Shown here: positions 1 through 6,469 of the stretch, one piece after another
How the letters are laid out: each line of letters starts with the position of its first letter
Position numbering within the stretch: position 1 is the stretch's first letter
Assembly: GCA_019410665.1 (NCBI GenBank)
Contig: DXSD01000073.1
Coordinates: forward strand, 1-9,893
Direction of reading: 5' to 3'
DNA from: Fusobacterium sp.
GTDB taxonomy: Bacteria; Fusobacteriota; Fusobacteriia; Fusobacteriales; Fusobacteriaceae
Length of the DNA: 9,893 nucleotides
Program-made: the position numbers and the translations under genes
The notes under the pieces: model-generated
The model's database searches: none
What the model was told of the DNA's origin: nothing
The model's input: the letters and a program-made list of their open reading frames with translations, nothing else

Positions 1-24
1 ACCGCTCTCTCGCGGACATAGATT

Positions 25-53
25 ATAATATCACAAAATTTATTTTCCGTCAA
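25..53 (-). promoter_or_regulatory. Outward-reading promoter at left window edge
   Basis: On the minus strand a -35 TTGACG (48-53) is followed after 17 bp by a -10 TATTAT (25-30). Transcription would start near position 18 and leave the window to the left. The first transcribed bases are GC-rich, in contrast to their surroundings, and can fold as CCGC-GAGAGA-GCGG, so the transcript may begin with a structured or stable RNA. It lies just after the nifU terminator, so it serves a separate downstream unit. An overlapping TATAAT (22-27) would need a 20 bp spacer and is less likely. Confidence 0.6.
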
Positions 54-74
54 CACTTTTTTTGTTTTTTTTAT

Positions 75-156
75 AATTTTTTCTAAAAAGAAATAAAAAA
101 GAGAAAAACTCATAATTACTCCCTCTTTTCAGCTCTTGTAAAATAAAGTTTTTCTC
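75..156 (-). terminator. Terminator after nifU
   Basis: On the minus strand a perfect 10 bp stem, GAGAAAAACT (147-156) with AGTTTTTCTC (101-110), encloses a 36 nt loop. It is followed at once by a T-rich tract (about 75-100) that begins TTTTTTATTT. The position, 14 bases after the nifU stop codon, and the tail fit an intrinsic terminator for the tyrS-to-nifU transcript. The stem is AT-rich and the loop long, so efficiency may be modest. Confidence 0.65.
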
Positions 157-170
157 ATACTTTATAATCT

Positions 171-557
171 TTATTTTTCTGTTTTTGCTTCTTTTTTAGC
201 TAAATAATCATTTATTGCCATTTGTATAGCTTCTTCAGCTAAAACAGAACAATGCATCTTAACTGGTGGAAGACCACCTAACTCTTCCACAACTTTCTTA
301 TTTGTAATTTTTAGTGCTTCTTCTATTGTTTTTCCTTTTACTAAATCTGTTGAAACTGAAGAACTAGCTATTGCTGAAGCACAACCAAAAGTTCTAAACT
401 TAACATCTGTAATTATATCATTTTCCACTTTTATAAATATTTCCATAATATCTCCACATGAAGGATTTCCAACTTTTCCATATCCATCTGGATTTTCAAT
501 TACTCCTACATTGTGTGGATTCATAAAATGATTCATTACTTTTTCTGTATATTGCAT
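171..557 (-). CDS. nifU: Fe-S cluster assembly scaffold NifU (IscU-type N-terminal domain)
   Basis: This cytosolic scaffold builds an Fe-S cluster from iron and from sulfur supplied by NifS, then passes it to apo-proteins. The 128 residues are the single IscU-like domain; the ferredoxin-like and C-terminal Nfu domains of long NifU proteins are absent. The ligand set is complete: Cys34 and Asp36 in NPSCGD, Cys59 in RTFGCASA, and His102-Cys103 in KMHCSVLAEEA. The N-terminus (YTEKVMNHFMNPHNVG) is typical of the family. The ATG has an AAGGAG about 5 bases upstream. It begins 27 bp after the nifS stop, so the two are cotranscribed, and a terminator follows it. The short form is the one usually paired with NifS/IscS in anaerobes outside nitrogen fixers; general Fe-S assembly is the expected role. 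Confidence 0.95.
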   Translation of the reverse strand: MQYTEKVMNHFMNPHNVGVIENPDGYGKVGNPSCGDIMEIFIKVENDIITDVKFRTFGCASAIASSSVSTDLVKGKTIEEALKITNKKVVEELGGLPPVKMHCSVLAEEAIQMAINDYLAKKEAKTEK

Positions 558-584
558 CTTACACTCCTTAAATCTTCTATATTT

Positions 585-1757
585 CTATTTATTTTCTTGA
601 TAAGCATTCCATAATGGAGATATAGTTCTTAATTTATTAACAACCTCTACTACAGACTCTACCACATAATCAATTTCTTCTTTTGTGTTATATTTACCAA
701 TACCAAATCTAATAGTTCCATGTGCAAACTCTGGAGCTATTCCCATAGCTAAAAGTACATGAGAAGCTTGTAGCTCATCTGAAGAACATGCAGATCCTGA
801 ACTAACTGCTATTCCTTTATAACTTAAACTTAGAAGAATAGACTCTCCCTCAAGATACTTAAATGTTATACTTGATGTTCCTGGTAGTCTTCTCACATCT
901 TTTGCATTTATAACAACTTCTGGCACTCTCTTAGCTATTTCATTTTCTAAATAATCTCTTAATTCCTCTTCTCTTTTCCACTCTTCATTCATATCTCTAT
1001 ATGAAATTTCAAGAGCCTTTGCCATTCCAACTATCCCTGGAATATTAGATGTTCCTGGTCTTCTCTTTTTCTCTTGTCCTCCACCAGTAAGAACTTTTCC
1101 AAATCTTACTCCATTTCTCCAATATAAACCTGCAATTCCTTTAGGTCCATAAAATTTGTGACCAGAAAAAGATAGTAAGTCTATTCCTAACTCTTTTGGT
1201 TTTATATCTAATTTTCCCATAGTTTGAACAGCATCTACATGGAATATTATTCTATTTTCTTTTGCTATTTTTCCAATCTCTTCTATTGGTTGGAAAGATC
1301 CTACTTCATTATTGGCATGCATAACTGTAATTAAAATTGTCTCATCTTTTATTGCTGCTTTTAATGCTTCAATATCCAATACTCCATTATGATCAACTGG
1401 AATAGTAGTAATCTCATATCCATCTTCCATTAAATCTTTTAAAGTATTCTTAACAGCTGGATGCTCTATAGGACTTGTTATTATATGTTTTCCTCTATTT
1501 TTATAAGCTCTTGCAATTCCTCTAATAGCTAAGTTATCTGATTCACTACCTGAAGCAGTGAAGATTATCTCATCTGGAACTGCTCCTAAAAAATTTGCAA
1601 TACTTTCTCTTGATTTTGTTAACGCCTCATTAGTTTCTCTACCAAACAAATGTAAACTTGATGAATTCCCATAATACTCTGTTAAATATGGCATCATAGC
1701 ATCAAGTACTTCACTATCCATTTTAGTAGTTGCATTATTATCTAGATAAACTTTCAT
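585..1757 (-). CDS. nifS: Cysteine desulfurase NifS (PLP-dependent)
   Basis: Converts L-cysteine to L-alanine and hands persulfide sulfur to NifU. I start the 390-residue protein at the ATG at 1757, giving MKVYLDNNATT, the usual NifS beginning, with GGGAGAGGG 5 bases upstream. A longer frame to an ATG at 1784 has poorly spaced Shine-Dalgarno bases and would start only about 8 nt from the predicted transcription start. The fold type I aminotransferase class V features are intact: His99 (SPIEHP), Asp175 (HVDAVQT), the PLP-binding Lys201 in SFSGHKFYGPKG, and the persulfide Cys324 in SSGSACSS. The region after that Cys is contiguous, as in group I NifS/IscS enzymes. It sits 47 bp after nth and 27 bp before nifU, with a private promoter over the end of nth. 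Confidence 0.96.
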   Translation of the reverse strand: MKVYLDNNATTKMDSEVLDAMMPYLTEYYGNSSSLHLFGRETNEALTKSRESIANFLGAVPDEIIFTASGSESDNLAIRGIARAYKNRGKHIITSPIEHPAVKNTLKDLMEDGYEITTIPVDHNGVLDIEALKAAIKDETILITVMHANNEVGSFQPIEEIGKIAKENRIIFHVDAVQTMGKLDIKPKELGIDLLSFSGHKFYGPKGIAGLYWRNGVRFGKVLTGGGQEKKRRPGTSNIPGIVGMAKALEISYRDMNEEWKREEELRDYLENEIAKRVPEVVINAKDVRRLPGTSSITFKYLEGESILLSLSYKGIAVSSGSACSSDELQASHVLLAMGIAPEFAHGTIRFGIGKYNTKEEIDYVVESVVEVVNKLRTISPLWNAYQENK

Positions 1758-1798
1758 ATTTACCCTCTCCCTGTAAAATGACATTTCCTTACTTTATA

Positions 1799-1827
1799 TT
1801 TATATCATTCTTTAGTAACTTTGTCAA
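1799..1827 (-). promoter_or_regulatory. Internal promoter for nifS-nifU
   Basis: A minus-strand -35 TTGACA (1822-1827), exact consensus, lies 17 bp from a -10 TATAAA (1799-1804). The -35 is inside the last codons of nth and the -10 is just past its stop. Transcription would start near 1792, leaving a leader of about 35 nt to the nifS ATG at 1757. This allows nifSU expression independent of the tyrS operon. I see no clear regulator-binding dyad in the short leader. Confidence 0.6.
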
Positions 1828-2467
1828 GAATTAATTTCTTTTTTCCATAGGTACAATATTCACTTATTTCACACTCTTTACATTTAGGCCTTCTAGCTAT
1901 ACACTTATCCCTTCCTTGTAAAATTAAGTAATGTGAAAAATCTATCCAACTCTCTTTAGGAACTATCTTCATCAGATCTTGCTCTATTTTTATTGGATCA
2001 TCATTTTTAGTTAATCCTATTAAATTTGTCAGTCTTTTTACATGAGTATCTACTGTTATTCCATCAGCAAGTCCCCATATTTCCCCTCTTACAACGTTAG
2101 CTGTCTTTCTTCCTACTCCTGCTAATTCAACTAATTTTTCCATCTCTTGTGGAATTTCTCCATTATATAAATCTAAAAGTTGTTGACTACATAATTTTAT
2201 ATTCTTAGCCTTATTTCTATAAAATCCTGTACTTTTAATCATCTCTTCTATCTCTACTAATGGCAATCTAGAAAACTGTTCTGGTGTATTAACCTTTTTA
2301 TACATCTCCTCTGTTACTATATTAACTCTTACATCTGTACATTGGGCTGAGAGTATAACTGCCACTAAAAGTTCAAAAGGAGTATTATAATTTAAAGCAC
2401 ACTTTGGTTTCCCAAATTTATTATTTAACAATTCCAGTATTTTTTTTACTTTTTCCTTTTTAGTCAT
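1805..2467 (-). CDS. nth: Endonuclease III, Fe-S DNA glycosylase/AP lyase
   Basis: Base-excision repair enzyme that removes oxidised pyrimidines and cleaves at abasic sites. The 220 residues match the family length. The helix-hairpin-helix LAGVGRKTANVV holds the catalytic Lys121, and the second catalytic residue is Asp140 in ITVDTHVKR. The C-terminal 4Fe-4S loop is complete: Cys189, Cys196, Cys199 and Cys205 in the C-x6-C-x2-C-x5-C spacing. AQCTD (residues 41-45) is the usual N-terminal signature. AAGAGG precedes the ATG, and the gap from the acetyltransferase stop is 9 bp, so translation may be coupled. Its place directly before nifSU puts an Fe-S enzyme beside the cluster assembly genes; a functional link is inference, since nth is commonly mobile among housekeeping operons. 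Confidence 0.96.
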   Translation of the reverse strand: MTKKEKVKKILELLNNKFGKPKCALNYNTPFELLVAVILSAQCTDVRVNIVTEEMYKKVNTPEQFSRLPLVEIEEMIKSTGFYRNKAKNIKLCSQQLLDLYNGEIPQEMEKLVELAGVGRKTANVVRGEIWGLADGITVDTHVKRLTNLIGLTKNDDPIKIEQDLMKIVPKESWIDFSHYLILQGRDKCIARRPKCKECEISEYCTYGKKKLILDKVTKE

Positions 2468-2476
2468 CCTTACCTC

Positions 2477-2953
2477 TTACAATATTTTTTTCTCAAACAA
2501 AAGATGTTCTACTCCTATATAATCCTTATTTCCTTTATATACAAAACCGTTTTTTAAGAAGGATTTTTTAGAAGAGATATTTTCCTCTAAAATGTAAGCA
2601 CAAACTTTTTTTACTTGAGGTCTTTCAAATATTAACTCTTCTATACTATGATGGATAGCTATTTCAGAATATCCTCTTCCCCTTATTTTTTTTACTAAGT
2701 AAATACTCATCTCAGCTTTTGTTTTACTTACTAACTCAAATTTCACAGTACCTAAAAACTCTCTTCCTAAACTTTCAATTGTATAAAAAAGATAGGTGGG
2801 AGAATTTACCACAAAAGAGTACCATCTTTTGTGTGCCTCCCACTGCTCCTCTTCTTTATCAGGAAAATATTTTTTTACATAATCTAGATGGATGTATTTA
2901 TAAATATTTGAAATATCTTTTTCCTCCATCTTTCTCAATATTATGTCTACCAA
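2477..2953 (-). CDS. GNAT-family N-acetyltransferase (Acetyltransf_3-like)
   Basis: A single GNAT domain predicted to move an acetyl group from acetyl-CoA to an amine; the substrate is unknown. The acetyl-CoA pyrophosphate loop is R-x-x-G-x-G-like, IRGRGYSEIA near residues 90-99, after the beta-4 strand AEMSIYLV. The late NISSKKSFLKNGF segment (about 125-137) is the usual N-x-x-S-x-x-x-F-x-x-x-GF ending. I choose a TTG start at 2953, giving 158 residues, because AAAAGGTGG (2959-2967) sits 5 bases before it; a GTG at 2962 that extends the frame lies inside that Shine-Dalgarno. The gap after tyrS is 15 bp and the gap to nth is 9 bp. General architecture recalls RimJ/RimL or PseH-like enzymes, but nothing decides between ribosomal-protein, tRNA or sugar-amine targets. 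Confidence 0.8.
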   Translation of the reverse strand: MVDIILRKMEEKDISNIYKYIHLDYVKKYFPDKEEEQWEAHKRWYSFVVNSPTYLFYTIESLGREFLGTVKFELVSKTKAEMSIYLVKKIRGRGYSEIAIHHSIEELIFERPQVKKVCAYILEENISSKKSFLKNGFVYKGNKDYIGVEHLLFEKKIL

Positions 2954-2968
2954 AAAAACCACCTTTTA

Positions 2969-4192
2969 TTATTTTAAAACAACTCTAAATATCTTTTTCT
3001 TCCCTATCTTTAATACAAATTCTCCATCTTTAAATAAATCTTCTGTAACCTTCATTGCAAAATCTGTAACCTTACTATCTGCCACTGTAAGACCATTTTG
3101 TGTAACTAATTTTCTTCCTTCTCCCTTAGATTTTATAAGTTTATTTTCAACTAATAGATCTAAAAGTTCTCCTCCTAACTTTTCACTTGGGAAATCAATA
3201 GCAGGAACATTACTCATATCTCCCCCACCAAAAGCTCCCTCTGCTCCCTGTTGTGCTTTTAATGCCTCTTCTTCTCCGTGAATAAGTTTAGTTACTTCAA
3301 AAGCTAAAATCTTTTTAGCTTGGTTTATCTCTGCTCCCTCTAAAGCTCCTAATCTTCTAACTTCATCCATAGGTAGGAAAGTTAATAGTGCTAGACACTT
3401 TTCTACATCGGCATCAGCCACATTTCTCCAATATTGATAAAACTCATAAGGAGTAGTTTTATTAGCATCTAACCATAATGCTCCCTTGGCAGTTTTTCCC
3501 ATTTTCTTTCCTTCACTATTTGTAAGAAGAGTACAAGTCATAGCAAAAGCTGATTTTTGCTCTTTTTTTCTTATTAACTCTACTCCTGCAATCATATTTG
3601 ACCATTGGTCATCTCCACCTAATTGCATAGTACAACCATGTTTTTTATTTAATACTAAGAAATCATATCCTTGCATAAGCATATAGTTAAATTCTAAGAA
3701 TGATAATCCCGCTTCCATTCTTTGCTTAAAACACTCTGCTGCAAGCATTCTATTAACTGAAAAATGAGCTCCTATATCTCTGATAAAATCAACATAGTTA
3801 AGTTCTAATAGCCAATCTGCATTATTTTCTAATATAGCTTTTCCTTCACTAAAATCTATAAACTTTTCCATTTGCTTTTTTATACATGCAACATTATGAG
3901 CTATTGTTTCCTTAGTCATCATTTGTCTCATGTCAGTTCTTCCACTAGGATCTCCTATCATAGCAGTTCCACCACCAACTAATGCAATTGGTCTGTGTCC
4001 AAATTTTTGCATATGAGCCATAAACATCATTGCTATAAAATGTCCTACATGTAAACTATCAGCAGTTGGATCAAATCCTATATAAAATGTTACTTTCTCT
4101 TTCCCTAAAGCTTCTCTTATTTCCTCTTCATGAGTAAATTGCTTGATATATCCACGTTCTAGTAATACATCTACTACATTTCTATTTTCCAT
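2969..4192 (-). CDS. tyrS: Tyrosyl-tRNA synthetase
   Basis: Class I aminoacyl-tRNA synthetase that charges tRNA-Tyr. The 407 residues fit the bacterial TyrRS length. ATP-binding HIGH appears as HVGH (48-51) in FDPTADSLHVGHFIA, and the KMSKS loop is KMGKT (230-234), as in many TyrRS of this type. Tyrosine-pocket residues are visible in YMLMQGYD (Tyr170, Gln174, Asp177) and QLGGDDQWSN (190-199). An S4 RNA-binding domain fills about residues 338-405. The ATG has GGAG 7 bases upstream. It is the first gene of the minus-strand run and has its own promoter only about 27 nt before the start codon, so unlike many Firmicute tyrS genes there is no room for a T-box leader. Confidence 0.97.
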   Translation of the reverse strand: MENRNVVDVLLERGYIKQFTHEEEIREALGKEKVTFYIGFDPTADSLHVGHFIAMMFMAHMQKFGHRPIALVGGGTAMIGDPSGRTDMRQMMTKETIAHNVACIKKQMEKFIDFSEGKAILENNADWLLELNYVDFIRDIGAHFSVNRMLAAECFKQRMEAGLSFLEFNYMLMQGYDFLVLNKKHGCTMQLGGDDQWSNMIAGVELIRKKEQKSAFAMTCTLLTNSEGKKMGKTAKGALWLDANKTTPYEFYQYWRNVADADVEKCLALLTFLPMDEVRRLGALEGAEINQAKKILAFEVTKLIHGEEEALKAQQGAEGAFGGGDMSNVPAIDFPSEKLGGELLDLLVENKLIKSKGEGRKLVTQNGLTVADSKVTDFAMKVTEDLFKDGEFVLKIGKKKIFRVVLK

Positions 4193-4225
4193 ATTTTCAC
4201 TCCATTTTTTAATATTTTTCTTAAT

Positions 4226-4254
4226 ATTTTAGCATAAATCTTGAAGTTTGTGAA
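4226..4254 (-). promoter_or_regulatory. tyrS: Promoter of the tyrS operon
   Basis: The minus strand shows -35 TTCACA (4249-4254), 17 bp, then an extended -10 TGCTAAAAT whose core TAAAAT is at 4226-4231. The start would be near 4219, leaving a leader of about 27 nt with the GGAG ribosome site. There is no hairpin or terminator between promoter and gene, so no attenuation is visible. It lies back to back with the plus-strand lysine riboswitch promoter, about 100 bp away. Confidence 0.6.
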
Positions 4255-4358
4255 CCATATATAGTGCAATTTTGTCATCATATCTTACAAATTTCATACT
4301 AAAAATATAGTAAGTTTGTATTTTTATAAGAAAATTAAAATTTTTTTTCATTTTTCTA

Positions 4359-4387
4359 TTGACATTTTAAAAAAAAAAGACTAGAAT
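4359..4387 (+). promoter_or_regulatory. Promoter of the riboswitch-NhaC transcript
   Basis: TTGACA (4359-4364) is exact -35 consensus, followed by a 17 bp A-rich spacer and a -10 TAGAAT (4382-4387). Transcription should begin near 4394, about 20 nt before the lysine aptamer. Confidence 0.75.
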
Positions 4388-4415
4388 AGGAGCAACAAAG
4401 AATATGTTAATCATA

Positions 4416-4576
4416 GATAGAGGTTGCGATATTCAATATTATTGAAAAATGTTATGTTTGTGCACTTTTTTTCAAGAAAGGGAACATCGCCGAAAGATTT
4501 TTGAAAGCACAATTTCAATTATCTTGGGACGTTATAGAAGATGTAACGTACTGTCACAATTAAGTGGAGTGCTATC
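4416..4576 (+). promoter_or_regulatory. Lysine riboswitch aptamer (L-box)
   Basis: The conserved blocks of the lysine aptamer are present in order: AGAGGTTGCGA after the P1 5' strand GATAG (4416-4420), GGGAACATCGCCGAAAGA (about 4480-4497), CTTGGGACGTT leading into CTGTCAC (4551-4557), and AGTGGAGTGCTATC, whose CTATC (4572-4576) closes P1 with GATAG. The length, about 160 nt, is normal for this class. It lies in the leader of a transporter gene on the same strand and is followed by an intrinsic terminator, so high lysine is expected to stop transcription. AAGTGG (4562-4567), inside the aptamer's 3' strand, can pair with CCACTT (4626-4631) of the terminator's 5' arm, which gives a plausible antiterminator. 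Identification is from recognised sequence blocks, not from a covariance model run. Confidence 0.93.
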
Positions 4577-4619
4577 AGTTATTTTTCAAAGTTTCTTTTG
4601 AAAGTTATTTTTGTATATG

Positions 4620-4663
4620 TACGAACCACTTTTATTACCTCTGGTGGTTCGTATTTTTATTTT
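4620..4663 (+). terminator. Riboswitch expression-platform terminator
   Basis: A perfect 10 bp stem, TACGAACCAC (4620-4629) with GTGGTTCGTA (4644-4653), has a 14 nt loop and runs straight into TTTTTATTTT (4654-4663). It lies between the lysine aptamer and the transporter's ribosome binding site, so it is the off-state structure of the switch. The start codon is 20 nt past the T-run. Confidence 0.92.
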
Positions 4664-4682
4664 AGGATAAGGGGGAATATTT

Positions 4683-6278
4683 ATGTATCTAAAATTTTTT
4701 AAAAGAAGTTTTTCTTTTCTCATGCTTTTCGTAGTTTTTTCTACCTTTTTATTTGCCAGTGAAGAAGCGGAATATGTTCCTAAATTATACGGAACTTTTT
4801 GGGCTCTCGTTCCACCTATCATTGCCATTGTCTTAGCACTTATAACTAAAGAAGTTTATAGCTCGCTTTTTATAGGTATTTTAGCTGGTGGTGTTCTTTA
4901 TTCTGGTTTTACCTTTGAAAGAACAGTTATCCACGTTTTAGAAGATGGATTAAAAGCTGTGCTTAGTGATGGATACAATGTGGGAATTATAATTTTCCTA
5001 GTTATTCTTGGGGGAATGGTTGCTCTTATGAACAAAGCTGGTGGATCTAGAGCTTTTGGAGTTTGGGCAAGTAAGAGAATAAAAACTCGTGTTGGTGCTC
5101 AACTTGCAACTGTAGTTTTAGGATGTTTAATTTTTATAGATGACTATTTCAACTGTTTAACTGTTGGAAGTGTTATGTCTCCTGTTACTGATAAACATAA
5201 TGTTTCTCGTGCTAAATTAGCATATTTAATAGATGCTACTGCCGCACCTGTTTGTATCATAGCCCCTGTTTCATCTTGGGCAGCTGCAGTAAGTGGATTT
5301 GTTCCAGGAGAAGATGGTTTCACTGTATTCATAAAAGCTATTCCTTATAACTTTTATGCATTATTTACAATTTTTATGTTATTATTAATTGCTATTTTAA
5401 ATGTAGATTATGGACCAATGAGAAAACATGAATTCAACGCTATCACTACTGGAGATATCTTTTCAGATGGTGAAAAAAGAGAGAAAGCAGTTGAAACTGA
5501 AGTTGAAACTAAAGGAACAGTTCTAGATCTTGTTATTCCTATAATATTTTTAATAATTTGCTGTGTTACTGGAATGATTTATACAGGTGGATTCTTTAGT
5601 GGTGAAACTTTTGTTAACTCGTTCTCAGGTAGTGATGCTTCTGTAGGACTTGCTTTAGGAAGTTTATTCGCTATAACTGGTACTATTATATTCTATGTTG
5701 CTAGAAGAGTTATCTCTTTTACTCAATGTATGGAGTGTATCCCAGAAGGATTTAAAGCTATGGTACCTGCTATTCTTATATTAACATTTGCTTGGTCATT
5801 AAAAGCTATGACAGATAGTCTTGGTGCTGCTCCTTACGTTGCTGGAATGATGGAAAATGCAGCTGGTGGACTTGTTAATATGTTACCTGCTATCATATTC
5901 TTAGTAGGTTGTGGACTTGCATTTGCAACAGGAACTTCTTGGGGAACATTCGGTATATTAATTCCAATAGTTGTTGCTGTATTTGAGCATGATCCTCATA
6001 TGATGATAATCTCTATATCAGCTTGTATGGCTGGTGCTGTATGTGGTGACCACTGCTCACCAATTTCAGACACAACTATAATGGCTTCTGCTGGAGCTCA
6101 ATGTAATCACGTTGCACACGTTTATACTCAATTACCTTATGCTCTTACAGTTGCAGCTATCTCATTTGTTTCTTATGTATTAATTGGATATACTAAATCT
6201 TGGATTGTTGCTTTCCCAGTGGGAATTATTGGAGTTATTGTAGTTCTTATGTTAGCTAAAAAGAGAGCTACAAATTAA
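4683..6278 (+). CDS. NhaC-superfamily transporter, probable Na+-coupled lysine importer
   Basis: A 531-residue polytopic inner-membrane protein of the NhaC antiporter superfamily, with around a dozen hydrophobic segments. Family signatures are GCLIFIDDYFNCLTVG (Asp153-Asp154 and Asn157), ATGTSWGTFGIL (from about 415) and GDHCSPISDTTIMAS (from 455). Most annotation pipelines would say Na+/H+ antiporter, but the lysine riboswitch directly upstream argues for lysine uptake; lysine-element-controlled NhaC-type proteins have been proposed as lysine transporters on comparative grounds. The ATG follows AAGGGGG by 8 bases. Oddly, residues 1-26 look like a cleavable signal peptide (KFFKR, a hydrophobic core, then FLFA-SEEAE) ahead of the first conserved helix near residue 37. 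The gene stands alone in its unit and converges on the NSS transporter genes. Confidence 0.88.
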   Translation: MYLKFFKRSFSFLMLFVVFSTFLFASEEAEYVPKLYGTFWALVPPIIAIVLALITKEVYSSLFIGILAGGVLYSGFTFERTVIHVLEDGLKAVLSDGYNVGIIIFLVILGGMVALMNKAGGSRAFGVWASKRIKTRVGAQLATVVLGCLIFIDDYFNCLTVGSVMSPVTDKHNVSRAKLAYLIDATAAPVCIIAPVSSWAAAVSGFVPGEDGFTVFIKAIPYNFYALFTIFMLLLIAILNVDYGPMRKHEFNAITTGDIFSDGEKREKAVETEVETKGTVLDLVIPIIFLIICCVTGMIYTGGFFSGETFVNSFSGSDASVGLALGSLFAITGTIIFYVARRVISFTQCMECIPEGFKAMVPAILILTFAWSLKAMTDSLGAAPYVAGMMENAAGGLVNMLPAIIFLVGCGLAFATGTSWGTFGILIPIVVAVFEHDPHMMIISISACMAGAVCGDHCSPISDTTIMASAGAQCNHVAHVYTQLPYALTVAAISFVSYVLIGYTKSWIVAFPVGIIGVIVVLMLAKKRATN

Positions 6279-6308
6279 TTAGCCCCTAACCTAAATATTT
6301 TATATAAA

Positions 6309-6352
6309 GAAGAGGATGGTACTATTACCCACTAATAGTTGCCATCCTCTTC
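6309..6352. terminator. Shared hairpin between convergent transporter units
   Basis: GAAGAGGATGG (6309-6319) pairs perfectly with CCATCCTCTTC (6342-6352), and an inner CTATTA/TAATAG extends the stem after a small internal loop. It lies 30 bp after the plus-strand NhaC-type stop and just past the minus-strand small-subunit stop (6357). Leftward it runs into TTTATATAAAAT; rightward a T-rich tract, CTCTTTTTTCCTTTTTT, begins about 10 bases later. Neither tail is ideal, but one hairpin ending both transcripts is the simplest reading. Confidence 0.7.
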
Positions 6353-6356
6353 GCCT

Positions 6357-6461
6357 TTATCCTCTTTTTTCCTTTTTTAAACTTATTCCTATAGCTACAA
6401 CAAGTCCTCCCCAAACTATAAAACACCCTATTCCCATCATCACCATTGCACTTATATTCAT
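6357..6461 (-). CDS. metS: MetS-like small subunit of NSS transporter (34 aa)
   Basis: A 34-codon gene beginning ATG at 6461, 8 bp after the NSS transporter stop, with AGGTGAT a suitable distance upstream. The peptide starts MNISAMVMMGIGCFIVWGG, has one hydrophobic span (about residues 5-27) and ends in a basic tail ISLKKEKRG. This is the pattern of the MetS-type small subunits found after bacterial NSS transporters: a short N-terminus, one membrane helix with a central WGGL, then lysines. In the MetPS system such a subunit is needed for transport, so this one probably assembles with the larger protein in the inner membrane. It is too short for most automatic gene callers. The identification rests on pattern and position, not on an alignment. 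Confidence 0.83.
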   Translation of the reverse strand: MNISAMVMMGIGCFIVWGGLVVAIGISLKKEKRG

Positions 6462-6469
6462 AATATCAC

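Noticed and set aside
1758..1784. Nine-residue N-terminal extension of NifS from ATG at 1784
   Set aside because: The upstream ATG has a badly spaced Shine-Dalgarno and lies about 8 nt from the predicted transcription start, while 1757 has GGGAGAGGG and gives the family-typical MKVYLDNNATT.
2954..2962. GTG start for the acetyltransferase at 2962
   Set aside because: This GTG is part of the AAAAGGTGG ribosome binding site; the TTG at 2953 is correctly spaced from it.
2719..3281. Plus-strand reading frames over the acetyltransferase and tyrS 3' region
   Set aside because: Antisense to well-supported genes and without recognisable domains or ribosome sites.
4285..4325. Imperfect inverted repeat TACAAA...TACTA/TAGTA...TTTGTA followed by TTTTT
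   Set aside because: The stem needs several bulges, and no plus-strand gene ends before it; probably AT-rich chance pairing between the two divergent promoters.
4586..4828. 80-codon minus-strand reading frame across the riboswitch terminator and transporter start
   Set aside because: It is antisense to the terminator, ribosome site and signal-like N-terminus of the plus-strand gene; no ribosome site or recognisable domain.
5144..5332. 62-codon minus-strand reading frame inside the NhaC-type gene
   Set aside because: Antisense shadow of a conserved coding region, no supporting ribosome site or family resemblance.
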